39,075 nucleotides of DNA. It comes from Streptomyces sp. adm13(2018). Lineage in GTDB: Bacteria; Actinomycetota; Actinomycetes; Streptomycetales; Streptomycetaceae. The notes below the pieces were generated by a model. That model saw nothing but the letters and a program-made list of their open reading frames with translations, ran no database searches and was not told where the DNA came from. Made by a program: the position numbers and the translations under genes. The stretch is taken from the NCBI RefSeq assembly GCF_008042145.1, contig NZ_RDBH01000129.1, positions 1,231,598-1,270,672 on the forward strand. Reading direction: 5' to 3'. Shown piece after piece: positions 16,300 through 26,877 of this stretch; the first letter of the stretch is position 1, and every line of letters starts with the position of its first letter.

Positions 16300-17345
16300 C
16301 CGCGCACGAGCAGGACCGGAACGAACCGCAGCACCCGCACGACACGCAGAACAGTCATGAACCGCACGACACGCAGCACACGCACGAACCGCAGCACACG
16401 CAGCACACGCACGACCGAGAAGACGGAGCAGGACACGTGAGTACGGGCACGAAGGAGATCCCCGGCGACAACGGCGCCGAGGCGGCCATTCCGGAGCTGG
16501 TGATCATCTCCGGCATGTCCGGAGCCGGCCGGTCCACCGCGGCGAAGTGTCTGGAGGACCTCGGCTGGTTCGTGGTGGACAACCTGCCGCCCGCGCTGAT
16601 CCCCACCATGGTGGAGCTCGGCGCCCGCTCCCAGGGCAACGTCGCCCGGATCGCCGTCGTCGTGGACGTCCGCGGCCGGCAGTTCTTCGACAACCTGAGG
16701 GAGTCCCTCGCCGACCTGGACGCCAAGCAGGTCACCCGCCGGATCGTCTTCCTGGAGTCGTCCGACGACGCCCTCGTGCGAAGGTTCGAATCGGTCCGCA
16801 GGCCGCACCCGCTCCAGGGCGACGGCCGGATCACCGACGGCATCGCGGCCGAGCGGGATCTGCTGCGCGAGCTGCGCGGGGACGCCGACCTGGTGATCGA
16901 CACCTCCAGCCTGAACGTGCACGAGCTGCGCGCCAAGATGGACGCCCAGTTCGCCGGGGACGAGGAGCCCGAGCTGCGGGCCACCGTCATGTCCTTCGGG
17001 TTCAAGTACGGCCTGCCGGTCGACGCCGATCTCGTCGTCGACATGCGCTTCCTGCCGAACCCGCACTGGGTTCCCGAGCTGCGCCCCTTCACCGGCCTCA
17101 ACGAGGAGGTGTCGAACTACGTCTACAACCAGCCCGGCGCCAAGGAGTTCCTCGACCGCTACACGGAGCTCCTCCAGCTGATCGCCGCGGGCTACCGCCG
17201 CGAGGGCAAGCGGTACGTGACCATCGCGGTGGGCTGCACCGGCGGCAAGCACCGCTCCGTGGCCACCGCCGAGCGGCTCGCCGCCCGGATCGCCGCCGAA
17301 GGGGTCGAGACCGTCGTCGTGCACCGGGACATGGGGCGCGAGTGA
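16296..17345 (+). CDS. rapZ: RapZ-family P-loop nucleotide-binding protein (YvcJ)
   Basis: Cytoplasmic GTP/ATP-binding protein. E. coli RapZ is an RNA-binding adaptor controlling glucosamine-6-phosphate synthase; the role in Gram-positives (YvcJ) is less clear. The core is complete: P-loop GMSGAGRST (from 73, Arg replacing Lys as is usual in this branch), [31 protein letters not shown], and the C-terminal [15 protein letters not shown]. The ATG at 16296 overlaps the uvrC stop by 4 nt, indicating translational coupling. It gives 349 residues with an unusual His/Gln/Thr-rich extension (residues 4-42, units such as HDTQ and HTHEPQ) encoded by short tandem DNA repeats. An alternative GTG at 16437 with GGAG 8 nt upstream would give 302 residues. 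The variable extension is probably disordered. Followed by yvcK with a GTGA overlap. Confidence 0.95.
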   Translation: MTAHEQDRNEPQHPHDTQNSHEPHDTQHTHEPQHTQHTHDREDGAGHVSTGTKEIPGDNGAEAAIPELVIISGMSGAGRSTAAKCLEDLGWFVVDNLPPALIPTMVELGARSQGNVARIAVVVDVRGRQFFDNLRESLADLDAKQVTRRIVFLESSDDALVRRFESVRRPHPLQGDGRITDGIAAERDLLRELRGDADLVIDTSSLNVHELRAKMDAQFAGDEEPELRATVMSFGFKYGLPVDADLVVDMRFLPNPHWVPELRPFTGLNEEVSNYVYNQPGAKEFLDRYTELLQLIAAGYRREGKRYVTIAVGCTGGKHRSVATAERLAARIAAEGVETVVVHRDMGRE

Positions 17346-18376
17346 GGCCCCACCGCCGTCGTGCCTCCACCCTCTCGGTGCGGCGTACGCTCCGCAGGCG
17401 CGGCGCCCAGCCGAAGGTGGTCGCGCTGGGCGGCGGGATGGGCCTCTCCGCCTCCCTCGCCGCCCTCCGCCGGATCACCGGCGACCTCACCGCCGTCGTC
17501 ACCGTCGCCGACGACGGGGGTTCCAGCGGCCGGCTCCGCGAGGAGCTGGGCGTGCTGCCCCCGGGCGACCTCCGCAAGGCGCTCGCCGCCCTCTGCGGCG
17601 ACGACGACTGGGGCCAGACCTGGGCCCGGGTCATCCAGCACCGCTTCCAGTCCAAGGGCGAGATCAACGGGCACGCCGTCGGCAACCTGTTGATCGTCGC
17701 CCTCTGGGAGCAGCTCGGCGACCCCGTGCAGGCCCTCGACCTGGTGGGCCGGCTGCTCGGCGCCCAGGGCCGGGTGCTGCCCATGTCCGCCGTACCCCTG
17801 GAGCTCCAGGCCCTGGTCAAGGGGCACGACCCGGAGCGCCCGGACGACGTGGACACCGTGCGCGGTCAGGCGACCGTGGCGCTCACCCCGGGCGAGGTGC
17901 AGTCCGTGCACCTCGTGCCGAACGACCCGCCGGCGGTGCCGGAGGCGGTCGAGGCGGTCCTGGACGCGGACTGGGTGGTCCTCGGCCCGGGGTCCTGGTT
18001 CTCCTCGGTGATCCCGCACCTCCTCGTGCCCGAACTGCTCGACGCGCTGGCCGAGACGAAGGCCCGAAAGGTCCTCTCGCTGAACCTCGTGCCGCAGCCC
18101 GGAGAAACCGAGGGCTTCTCCCCGCAGCGTCATTTGGAGGTTTTGGGACGACACGCCCCTAAACTCGCCCTGGACGTGGTGCTGGCCGACGAGGCCGCCG
18201 TGCCCGACGTGTCAGCGAGGGAGCCCCTCGTCGATGCCGCCAAGCGGCTCGGCGCCGCGGTCGAGCTGGCGCCGGTGGCCGGGTCCGACGGCTCCCCGAA
18301 GCACGACCCGGAGCTGCTGGCCGCCGCGTACGACCGTATTTTTCGGATGCATGGAAGGATCGGCCCATGGCGATGA
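17342..18376 (+). CDS. yvcK: YvcK/CofD-like gluconeogenesis factor (CuvA)
   Basis: A 344-residue UDP-sugar-binding protein of the YvcK/CofD-like family, needed for growth on gluconeogenic carbon sources and for cell-wall precursor control in Firmicutes and mycobacteria. Motifs: [17 protein letters not shown] (26-42), [16 protein letters not shown] (55-70), [28 protein letters not shown], and [15 protein letters not shown] in the second half. It lacks the catalytic features expected of a CofD transferase, as is normal for YvcK. The GTG at 17342 overlaps the rapZ stop (GTGA), and the C-terminus overlaps whiA by 10 nt, so rapZ-yvcK-whiA is one coupled unit. An internal GTG at about 17378 is a possible alternative start, because the first 20 residues are only basic. 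Confidence 0.95.
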   Translation: MRPHRRRASTLSVRRTLRRRGAQPKVVALGGGMGLSASLAALRRITGDLTAVVTVADDGGSSGRLREELGVLPPGDLRKALAALCGDDDWGQTWARVIQHRFQSKGEINGHAVGNLLIVALWEQLGDPVQALDLVGRLLGAQGRVLPMSAVPLELQALVKGHDPERPDDVDTVRGQATVALTPGEVQSVHLVPNDPPAVPEAVEAVLDADWVVLGPGSWFSSVIPHLLVPELLDALAETKARKVLSLNLVPQPGETEGFSPQRHLEVLGRHAPKLALDVVLADEAAVPDVSAREPLVDAAKRLGAAVELAPVAGSDGSPKHDPELLAAAYDRIFRMHGRIGPWR

Positions 18377-19356
18377 CGGCAGCGGTGAAGGACGAGATCT
18401 CCCGGCTTCCCGTCACCCGGACCTGCTGCAGGAAGGCAGAGGTCTCGTCGATCCTGCGGTTCGCGGGCGGGCTGCACCTGGTGAGCGGCCGCATCGTGAT
18501 CGAGGCGGAGCTGGACACCGCGATGGCGGCGCGCCGGCTCAAGCGGGACATCCTGGAGATCTTCGGGCACAGCTCGGAGCTCATCGTCATGGCCCCCGGC
18601 GGGCTGCGGCGCGGCTCGCGCTTCGTGGTGCGGGTGGTCGCCGGAGGCGACCAGCTGGCCCGGCAGACGGGTCTGGTGGACGGCCGGGGCCGCCCCATCC
18701 GGGGGCTTCCGCCGCAGGTGGTGTCCGGGGCGACCTGCGACGCCGAGGCGGCCTGGCGGGGTGCCTTCCTCGCGCACGGCTCGCTGACCGAGCCGGGCCG
18801 GTCCTCCTCCCTGGAGGTCACCTGCCCCGGACCCGAGGCGGCACTCGCCCTGGTCGGCGCGGCGCGCCGGCTCTCCATCGCGGCGAAGGCCCGTGAGGTG
18901 CGGGGCGTGGACCGGGTCGTCGTCCGCGACGGCGACGCGATCGGCGCCCTGCTGACCCGGCTGGGCGCGCACGAGTCGGTGCTCGCCTGGGAGGAGCGGC
19001 GGATGCGGCGCGAGGTCCGAGCCACCGCCAACCGGCTGGCCAACTTCGACGACGCCAACCTGCGCCGTTCGGCGCGTGCCGCGGTCGCCGCCGGGGCCCG
19101 GGTGCAGCGCGCCCTGGAGATCCTCGGCGAGGAGGTGCCCGAGCACCTCGCGGCGGCCGGCCGGCTCCGGATGGAGCACAAGCAGGCCTCCCTGGAGGAG
19201 CTGGGCGCGCTCGCCGACCCGCCGCTGACGAAGGACGCGGTGGCCGGCCGGATTCGTCGGCTGCTGGCGATGGCCGACAAGCGGGCGCAGGATCTGGGCA
19301 TTCCGGGGACCGAGTCCAACCTGAGCGAGGAGCTGGACGACAGCCTGGTCGGCTGA
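18367..19356 (+). CDS. whiA: Sporulation transcription factor WhiA
   Basis: DNA-binding regulator required in Streptomyces for aerial hyphae to stop growing and septate into spores, acting with WhiB; homologues affect division in other Gram-positives. The 329-residue length is normal. The N-terminal half is the degenerate LAGLIDADG homing-endonuclease fold (for example [28 protein letters not shown] split around 8-35, and [21 protein letters not shown] near 166-186). The C-terminal part (about 225-310) is the helix-turn-helix region: [20 protein letters not shown] and [24 protein letters not shown] 18367 has GGAAGG 8 nt upstream and overlaps yvcK by 10 nt. A strong terminator follows, closing the uvrC operon. 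Confidence 0.97.
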   Translation: MAMTAAVKDEISRLPVTRTCCRKAEVSSILRFAGGLHLVSGRIVIEAELDTAMAARRLKRDILEIFGHSSELIVMAPGGLRRGSRFVVRVVAGGDQLARQTGLVDGRGRPIRGLPPQVVSGATCDAEAAWRGAFLAHGSLTEPGRSSSLEVTCPGPEAALALVGAARRLSIAAKAREVRGVDRVVVRDGDAIGALLTRLGAHESVLAWEERRMRREVRATANRLANFDDANLRRSARAAVAAGARVQRALEILGEEVPEHLAAAGRLRMEHKQASLEELGALADPPLTKDAVAGRIRRLLAMADKRAQDLGIPGTESNLSEELDDSLVG

Positions 19357-19391
19357 CCGGATCACCCTTCGTACGGAATTCCGAACTCCGG

Positions 19392-19426
19392 GCTGCCGGT
19401 GCTCTTCTGACGCACCGGCAGCTTTT
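19392..19426 (+). terminator. Rho-independent terminator after whiA
   Basis: A perfect 11-bp stem (19392-19402 with 19412-19422), a 9-nt loop and a following TTTT. One of the few classical terminators with a T-run in this window. Confidence 0.88.
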
Positions 19427-19448
19427 CCGTACCCCCCGCGAGGCACCC

Positions 19449-19472
19449 TTGACAGGTCCATGGGCGCCCATG
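19449..19472 (+). promoter_or_regulatory. -35 element and palindromic operator candidate before carboxypeptidase
   Basis: A consensus TTGACA (19449-19454) is followed 4 nt later by the perfect 14-bp palindrome CATGGGCGCCCATG (19459-19472), which fills the promoter spacer. No good -10 hexamer is seen at 17-18 nt, so the promoter may depend on an activator or be blocked by a repressor bound here. Confidence 0.4.
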
Positions 19473-19520
19473 AGCCTGGCGTCTGTTCACCATCGTGACG
19501 GACCACAGCAAGGGGGGCTC

Positions 19521-22472
19521 ATGAGACGCAGAGCGAGATCGATCCTCGCCGCGGCTTCACTGCTGATCGCGGGCATGGCGGCGGCACCCGTCGCCGGAGC
19601 GCAGCCGAACGACCGGGACGGCGGTGACGCCCTCTCCGTATGGCGTGCCGAGGTCACCAAGGAGCAGGTTCCGCTGCTCCTCGACGCCGGTGCCGACGCC
19701 CACGAGCTGACCGAGCGGGTACCCGCGAAGGGCTCCGCGACGGTCGAGCTCTTCCTCACCGACCGGCAGGCCGGCCGGCTGCGCGGCCAGGGCGTCGAGA
19801 TCGCCGAGCACAGCCTGACCGCCACCGCCGAGAAGCGGGTGGCCGCCGCGGGCGACGGCGTCTTCCGCCCGTACGGAGGCCCGAACGGCCTCAAGCGGGA
19901 GATCCTGGACACCGCCCGGGCCCACCCCGGGATCACCAAGGTCGTCTCCCTCGGCAAGACCGTGAAGGGGCAGGACATCCTCGCCCTCAAGATCAGCAAG
20001 GGCGCCCCGCGGGTCAAGGACGGCTCCAAGCCGGCCACGCTCTACATGTCCAACCAGCACGCGCGCGAGTGGATCACCCCGGAGATGACCCGGCGGCTGA
20101 TGCACCACTACCTCGACGGCTACGGCAAGGACCGGCGGATCACCCGGATCGTCGACTCCACCGAGCTGTGGTTCGTGCTCTCCGCCAACCCGGACGGCTA
20201 CGACTTCACGCACGCCGACCCCGCCAACCGACAGTGGCGCAAGAACCTCCGCGACAACGACGGCGACGGCCGGACCGGTTCCGGCGACGGCGTCGACCTG
20301 AACCGCAACTTCGCCTACAAATGGGGCTACGACAACGAGGGTTCCTCGCCCGACCCGGGCGACGAGACCTTCCGCGGCAAGGGCCCCATGTCGGAGCCCG
20401 AGACGAAGGCCGTCGACGCCTTCCAGAAGCGCATCGGGTTCGCGTACGGCATCAACTACCACTCGGCCGCGCAGCTCCTGCTGTACGGCGTCGGCTGGCA
20501 GGTCGCCACCGACACCCCCGACGACGTGGCCCTCAAGGCCCTCGCCGGCACCCCGCAGAACTCGGCCGTCCCCGGCTACCGGCCGCAGGTGTCCTCGGAG
20601 CTGTACATCACCAACGGCGAGGCGGACGGACACGCCGCCAACGTCAACGGGATGCAGATGTTCACCCCCGAGATGTCGACCTGCGCCACCGCCTCCCGGG
20701 TCGACCCGAACGACGCCTGGAACCCGGCCGACTGCGCCTCCGTCTTCACCTTCCCGGACGACGAGAAGCTGATCCAGGCCGAGTTCGCCAAGAACATCCC
20801 CTTCGCGCTCGCCGTCGCCGAGACCGCCGCCCACCCGGACCGGCCCGTCTCCCCGGTCGGCATCGACGCCCCCGACTTCACGCCGAAGTCCTTCACCACC
20901 TCCTACGCCCGCGGCGGCGACCAGGAGATCGCGGTCACCGCGCGCAAGTCGCTGCGCGGCAAGACCCTGAAGTACCGGATCAACGGCGGCCGCACCCACA
21001 GCGCGGCGCTCGACGCCTGGAAGGGCGGCGAGACCTACGGCGGCGAGGACAACCTCTACTTCGACGAGTACCGGGGCGAGGTCGAGGACGCCCGGCCCGG
21101 CGACTCCGTCGAGGTCTGGTTCACCGCCCGCACCCGTGAGGGCCGGTCCACCTCCTCCGCCCCCTTCACCTACCGGGTCGCCGAACGGGCCCGCGGAGAC
21201 GTGCTCGTCCTCGCCGACGAGGGCGGCACCACCGCCGCCGCGCACACCGGCGCGTACGTCGAGGCACTCGCCCGCAACGGCCGGAAGGCCGCCGTCTGGG
21301 ACGTCGCCACCCAGGGCACCCCGGACGCGCTCGGCGTGCTCTCCCACTTCCGCACGGTGGTCTGGTACACCGGCGCCGAGCGGCCCTCCGGGGCCACCCA
21401 GCTCGCCGTCCGCGCCTACCTCAACGAGGGCGGCAAGCTGATCAACACCGGCGAGAAGTCCGGCGGGCTCACCCAGGTCGGCCTGGCCGAGACCAACGAC
21501 TTCGCCCAGTACTACCTCGGCGCCTACCACCGGGCCGGCCTCAAGGACCCGACCGCCTTCGCCGGCGCCGGGACGTTCAAGGGCGTCGGCGCGGGCCTCG
21601 GCGCCTCCGCCGGCAACCCCCTCGACAACGCGGGCGCGTACACCGTCACCTCCGACACCCTGAAGCCGAAGGAGTTCCCGCAGTTCGCGAGCAGCGCCGC
21701 CGCCGGCTCCTACCCGGGCGTCCGGATGCCCTTCGAGCCCGCCGAGGGCGCGACCTTCGCCGCCGTCAAGCACGCCGACGACACCTGGGCCCGGCTCAGC
21801 CGGACCGTCGACCTCACCGCGGTCCCCGCCGCGGTGGCGCCGCGCCTGGACTTCCAGGTCAGCTTCGACACCGAGCCCGGCTACGACAACCTCGTGGTCG
21901 AGGCCCACACCGTCGGCCAGGACGACTGGACGACCCTGCCGGACCGCAACGGGGGCACCTCCACCGAGGCGCCCGCCGACTGCGGCGAGGGCTTCTACCT
22001 CCGCGGCCACCCCTTCCTCGCCCACTACCTCACCGTCGGCGAGGACGGCTGCGCCACCACCGGCACCACCGGCTCATGGAACGCCTTCACCGGCCCCTCC
22101 AACGGCTGGCGGCAGGCCTCCGTCGACCTGAGCGCCTGGGCCGGTAAGAAGGTCGAGCTCTCGATCTCCTACATCTCCGACCCCGGCACCGGCGAGATGG
22201 GCGTCTTCGTCGACGACACCCGCCTCGTCACCGGGGCCACCACCGAGTCCGAGGGCTTCGAGACCGGCTTCGGCGCGTGGACCGTAGCCGGAGCGCCCGC
22301 CGGCAGCCCCGGCAACGGCTCCGACTGGACGCGGTCCGGCGCGCTCTTCCACTCCCAGGCCGCGGTCACCACCCGTGACACCGTCCTCCTCGGCTACGGC
22401 CTGGAGCAGGTGCCCCGCGCGACCGACCGGGCACGGCTCGTCGGCCGCGCCCTGCAGGTGCTCCGGCGCTGA
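19521..22472 (+). CDS. Secreted M14 zinc carboxypeptidase, multidomain
   Basis: Large extracellular metallopeptidase (983 residues) expected to remove C-terminal residues from peptides. A Sec signal peptide (MRRRARS, then a hydrophobic run to PVAGA-Q, cleavage near 26) is followed by a propeptide-like region (about 40-110). The M14 domain spans about 115-430. Zn ligands are H179 and E182 in HAREW plus H313 in NYHSAAQ. Substrate-binding residues lie in GVDLNRNF (N260, R261) and the catalytic Glu is E383 in MFTPEMS. Also present is ANPDGYDFTH, typical of the family. The C-terminal half (about 440-983) is beta-rich, with immune-inhibitor-A-like stretches (LDFQVSFDTEPGYDNLVVEA, VELSISYISDPG). ATG 19521 has AGGGGG 4-9 nt upstream; a longer in-frame start at 19449 would bury the signal peptide. 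Monocistronic between two terminators. Confidence 0.93.
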   Translation: MRRRARSILAAASLLIAGMAAAPVAGAQPNDRDGGDALSVWRAEVTKEQVPLLLDAGADAHELTERVPAKGSATVELFLTDRQAGRLRGQGVEIAEHSLTATAEKRVAAAGDGVFRPYGGPNGLKREILDTARAHPGITKVVSLGKTVKGQDILALKISKGAPRVKDGSKPATLYMSNQHAREWITPEMTRRLMHHYLDGYGKDRRITRIVDSTELWFVLSANPDGYDFTHADPANRQWRKNLRDNDGDGRTGSGDGVDLNRNFAYKWGYDNEGSSPDPGDETFRGKGPMSEPETKAVDAFQKRIGFAYGINYHSAAQLLLYGVGWQVATDTPDDVALKALAGTPQNSAVPGYRPQVSSELYITNGEADGHAANVNGMQMFTPEMSTCATASRVDPNDAWNPADCASVFTFPDDEKLIQAEFAKNIPFALAVAETAAHPDRPVSPVGIDAPDFTPKSFTTSYARGGDQEIAVTARKSLRGKTLKYRINGGRTHSAALDAWKGGETYGGEDNLYFDEYRGEVEDARPGDSVEVWFTARTREGRSTSSAPFTYRVAERARGDVLVLADEGGTTAAAHTGAYVEALARNGRKAAVWDVATQGTPDALGVLSHFRTVVWYTGAERPSGATQLAVRAYLNEGGKLINTGEKSGGLTQVGLAETNDFAQYYLGAYHRAGLKDPTAFAGAGTFKGVGAGLGASAGNPLDNAGAYTVTSDTLKPKEFPQFASSAAAGSYPGVRMPFEPAEGATFAAVKHADDTWARLSRTVDLTAVPAAVAPRLDFQVSFDTEPGYDNLVVEAHTVGQDDWTTLPDRNGGTSTEAPADCGEGFYLRGHPFLAHYLTVGEDGCATTGTTGSWNAFTGPSNGWRQASVDLSAWAGKKVELSISYISDPGTGEMGVFVDDTRLVTGATTESEGFETGFGAWTVAGAPAGSPGNGSDWTRSGALFHSQAAVTTRDTVLLGYGLEQVPRATDRARLVGRALQVLRR

Positions 22473-22499
22473 CGGAGAGTAGTCGGGACAAAGGTCCCA

Positions 22500-22535
22500 C
22501 GACGGCCCGTACCCGTTGGCAGGTACGGGCCGTCG
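22500..22535 (+). terminator. Terminator after carboxypeptidase
   Basis: A perfect 14-bp stem (22500-22513 with 22522-22535) and an 8-nt loop, 28 nt after the stop codon. It insulates the gap operon. Confidence 0.85.
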
Positions 22536-22602
22536 GCCGTTCTCCCTCACTTTCCGGGCACGTACGGCTGCGCAGGATGTCACTGCGGGGGCCCTGTGGG
22601 GG

Positions 22603-22608
22603 TAGGGT
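22603..22608 (+). promoter_or_regulatory. Candidate -10 box of gap
   Basis: TAGGGT in the gap leader, giving a 5' untranslated region of about 75 nt. The upstream TGTCAC (22579-22584) is too far (18-19 nt) and too weak to be a confident -35. An inverted repeat GGATGTC / GACATCC (22575-22581 and 22623-22629) brackets this box and could be a regulator site. Confidence 0.3.
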
Positions 22609-22675
22609 CGTAAGCGGTCGGGGACATCCCAGAAAACAAAAATCTCGCCGGCGTCGAGCACACCGGCGTAGCTAA

Positions 22676-23701
<1,026 letters not shown>

Positions 23702-23732
23702 GCTCTAGGGTTCAGGGCAGGCCTTCGATGTG

Positions 23733-23776
23733 AGCAGGGCTCGGGCAGCGCAACGCCGCGCTGTGCGAGCCCTGTT
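23733..23776 (+). terminator. Attenuator/terminator hairpin between gap and pgk
   Basis: A two-part stem: 23735-23743 pairs with 23766-23774 (9 bp, plus A-T and wobble pairs outside), one G-G mismatch, then 23746-23751 pairs with 23758-23763, with loop AACGCC. TTTGT follows. It probably terminates part of the gap transcripts or protects their 3' end. Confidence 0.7.
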
Positions 23777-23812
23777 TGTGTGCTCCACCGCGTACCAAGG
23801 AGTCTGTGACAG

Positions 23813-25024
23813 ATGAAGACGATCGACGAGCTTCTCGCCGAAGGCGTCTCCGGCAAGCGGGTGTTCGTCCGCGCCGATCTCAACGTGCCCCTGGAGGGCA
23901 CGAACATCACCGACGACGGCCGCATCCGTGCCGTCGTCCCCACGGTCAAGGCGCTCGCCGACGCGGGTGCCCGGGTCGTGGTCGCCTCGCACCTGGGCCG
24001 TCCGAAGGGCGCCCCGGACCCGGCGTTCTCGCTCGCCCCGGCCGCCGCGCGGCTCGGCGAGCTCCTCGGCGCCGAGGTGGCCTTCGCGACCGACACGGTG
24101 GGCGAGTCCGCCACCGCCACCGTCGCCGGCCTCTCCGACGGCCGGGTCGCCGTCCTCGAGAACCTGCGGTTCAACGCCGGCGAGACCGCCAAGGACGACG
24201 CCGAGCGCGGCGCGTTCGCGGACCGGCTGGCCGCCCTCGCCGACGTGTACGTCGGCGACGGCTTCGGCGCCGTGCACCGCAAGCACGCCTCGGTCTTCGA
24301 CCTCCCGGCCCGTCTCCCGCACGCCGCGGGCTACCTCATCGCCACCGAGGTCGGCGTCCTGAAGAAGCTCACCGAGGACGTCCGGCGCCCCTACGTCGTC
24401 GCGCTCGGCGGCGCCAAGGTCTCCGACAAGCTCGGCGTGATCGACCACCTCCTGGAGAAGGCCGACCGCATCCTCATCGGCGGCGGCATGGCGTACACCT
24501 TCCTCAAGGCCCAGGGCCACGAGGTCGGCATCTCGCTGCTCCAGGAGGACCAGATCCCGGCGGTCCTGGACTACCTGAAGCGCGCCGACGAGCGCGGGGT
24601 GGAGTTCGTCCTCCCCGTCGACGTCCTGGTCTCGCCCGAGTTCCCGGACCTGAAGACCAAGGCCCCGGCCCACCCGACCACGGTCGCCGCGGACGCCATC
24701 CCGGCGGACCAGGAGGGCCTGGACATCGGTCCGGAGACCCGTAAGCTCTACGCCTCGAAGCTCGCCGACGCCGGCACCGTCTTCTGGAACGGTCCGATGG
24801 GCGTCTTCGAGCACCCCGACTACGCCGAGGGCACCCGGGCCGTCGCCCAGGCGCTCGTCGAGTCCCCGGCCTTCACGGTCGTCGGCGGCGGAGACTCCGC
24901 CGCGGCCGTCCGCATCCTGGGCTTCGACGAGCAGGCGTTCGGACACATCTCGACCGGCGGCGGCGCCTCCCTCGAATACCTCGAGGGCAAGAAGCTCCCC
25001 GGCCTCGTCGCACTGGAGGACTGA
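23813..25024 (+). CDS. pgk: Phosphoglycerate kinase
   Basis: Transfers phosphate from 1,3-bisphosphoglycerate to ADP, giving ATP and 3-phosphoglycerate. Length 403 residues, normal for bacteria. N-terminal substrate-binding [14 protein letters not shown] (15-28) and the basic-patch motif SHLGRPKG (about 59-66) are intact. [21 protein letters not shown] and WNGPMGVFE line the cleft. The C-terminal nucleotide loop is [11 protein letters not shown], followed by [19 protein letters not shown] 23813 has AAGGAG about 9 nt upstream. Only 7 nt separate its stop from tpiA, so the two are co-transcribed. Transcripts may come from the gap promoter by read-through. Confidence 0.98.
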   Translation: MKTIDELLAEGVSGKRVFVRADLNVPLEGTNITDDGRIRAVVPTVKALADAGARVVVASHLGRPKGAPDPAFSLAPAAARLGELLGAEVAFATDTVGESATATVAGLSDGRVAVLENLRFNAGETAKDDAERGAFADRLAALADVYVGDGFGAVHRKHASVFDLPARLPHAAGYLIATEVGVLKKLTEDVRRPYVVALGGAKVSDKLGVIDHLLEKADRILIGGGMAYTFLKAQGHEVGISLLQEDQIPAVLDYLKRADERGVEFVLPVDVLVSPEFPDLKTKAPAHPTTVAADAIPADQEGLDIGPETRKLYASKLADAGTVFWNGPMGVFEHPDYAEGTRAVAQALVESPAFTVVGGGDSAAAVRILGFDEQAFGHISTGGGASLEYLEGKKLPGLVALED

Positions 25025-25031
25025 CCCCCTG

Positions 25032-25811
<780 letters not shown>

Positions 25812-25843
25812 GTATGCGGTAGCGGAGTTACGTCGTACCCTTG

Positions 25844-25871
25844 CGGGGGTCGGGCAGGCGCCCGGCCCCCG
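25844..25871 (+). terminator. Hairpin between tpiA and secG
   Basis: A 12-bp GC stem (25844-25855 with 25860-25871, one T-G wobble) with an AGGC tetraloop, 32 nt after the tpiA stop codon. secG follows closely, so this may be an mRNA-processing or partial termination site. Confidence 0.65.
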
Positions 25872-25902
25872 TCCGTACAAGTCCGAGGAAGTTGGTCCAG
25901 CC

Positions 25903-26139
25903 GTGGTTATGGGGTTCTCGATCGCCCTCATCGTCTTCAGCGGCCTGCTGATGCTGCTCGTGCTGATGCACAAGGGCAAGGGTGGCGGCCTCTCCGACAT
26001 GTTCGGAGGCGGAATGCAGTCCTCGGTCGGTGGCTCCTCCGTCGCCGAGCGCAACCTGGACCGCATCACCGTCGTGGTCGGTCTGCTCTGGTTCGCCTGC
26101 ATTGTGGTGCTCGGTCTGCTGATGAAGTTGGACGGGTAA
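25903..26139 (+). CDS. secG: Preprotein translocase subunit SecG
   Basis: Small membrane subunit of the SecYEG channel. The 78 residues contain two hydrophobic helices (about 4-22 and 54-74) around the conserved cytoplasmic loop HKGKGGGLSDMFGGGMQSS. The GTG at 25903 was preferred because GAGGAA lies 12 nt upstream; the ATG at 25909 is an alternative two codons later. Placement after tpiA is common in bacteria. Confidence 0.95.
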   Translation: MVMGFSIALIVFSGLLMLLVLMHKGKGGGLSDMFGGGMQSSVGGSSVAERNLDRITVVVGLLWFACIVVLGLLMKLDG

Positions 26140-26171
26140 CTCCGAACACTGGACGCGCGTTGGGCCTTACG

Positions 26172-26177
26172 TAGACT
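26172..26177 (+). promoter_or_regulatory. Candidate -10 box of RbpA-like gene
   Basis: TAGACT, 17 nt after CTGGAC (26149-26154). A reasonable housekeeping-type promoter giving a leader of about 35 nt. It suggests the RbpA-like gene is transcribed independently of secG. Confidence 0.4.
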
Positions 26178-26216
26178 GGGGCATCTTCGAGCACCATCAC
26201 GCAGGGAGTTACGACC

Positions 26217-26552
26217 GTGGCAAGTGGCAACGCGATTCGGGGAAGCCGGGTCGGGGCGGGGCCGATGGGCGAGGCCGAGCGGGGCGAGTCCGCGCCGCGT
26301 GCCCGCATCTCCTTCTGGTGCTCGAACGGGCACGAGACGCAGCCGAGCTTCGCCAGCGACGCGGCGATCCCCGAGACCTGGGACTGCCCACGCTGCGGCT
26401 TCCCGGCCGGTCAGGACCGGGACAACCCGCCGGACCCGCCGCGCACGGAGCCGTACAAGACCCACCTCGCCTACGTGCGTGAGCGGCGCAGCGACGCCGA
26501 CGGCGAGGCGATCCTCGCCGAGGCGCTGGCCAAACTGCGCGGCGAGATCTGA
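26217..26552 (+). CDS. RbpA-family RNA polymerase-binding protein (paralogue, RbpB-type)
   Basis: A 111-residue protein of the RbpA family, small actinobacterial proteins that bind RNA polymerase and the principal sigma factor and stimulate promoter opening. The order matches RbpA: a basic N-terminal tail (GNAIRGSRVG), a core with a zinc-type Cys/His set (FWCSNGHE and WDCPRCG; C35, H39, C57, C60), a linker, and a C-terminal sigma-interacting helix region (THLAYVRERRSDADGEAILAEAL). The core differs from the housekeeping RbpA, and I take it to be the second copy known in Streptomyces. GTG 26217 has AGGGAG 8 nt upstream. Flanked by its own promoter-like box and a strong terminator. It could adjust transcription of a sigma-specific gene set; this is inference. 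Confidence 0.85.
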   Translation: MASGNAIRGSRVGAGPMGEAERGESAPRARISFWCSNGHETQPSFASDAAIPETWDCPRCGFPAGQDRDNPPDPPRTEPYKTHLAYVRERRSDADGEAILAEALAKLRGEI

Positions 26553-26573
26553 GCGTGGTGTGACGATGTGACG

Positions 26574-26616
26574 AACGGGCCTTGCCCGCGGACCGAGTTC
26601 GCGGGCAAGGCCCGTT
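26574..26616 (+). terminator. Strong terminator after RbpA-like gene
   Basis: A perfect 17-bp stem (26574-26590 with 26600-26616) and a 9-nt loop, 22 nt after the stop codon. The 261 bp from here to pgi hold no gene I can support, only a short direct repeat (CGGCGCCGTTCGCG at 26766 and 26781). Confidence 0.88.
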
Positions 26617-26877
26617 GTCATGGGCGCCCCCGCACGTCGGTCGCAGGGGGATGCCTCGTCGTCCCGGTCGGGGACGGCCTCCACGCCGGGGACACGGGAT
26701 ACGCGGCCCCCTCACCGCCTTCGCGGGCGGCGGGGTCGCCGCCGCCGGCCGGGGACCGCTCACCCCGGCGCCGTTCGCGGCGGCGCCGTTCGCGCTCGCC
26801 GTCGCCGCTTCAACCCCTCTGATCAATTAGGTTGGAGAGGCAGCGGGGCAGACAAGCAGGACGAGAAGAAGTGGGCG

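Noticed and set aside
26617..26877. Possible small gene between the RbpA-like gene and pgi
   Set aside because: The frames through it are Arg/Pro-rich, lack a ribosome site and contain a 15-bp-period repeat. No coding signal was found.
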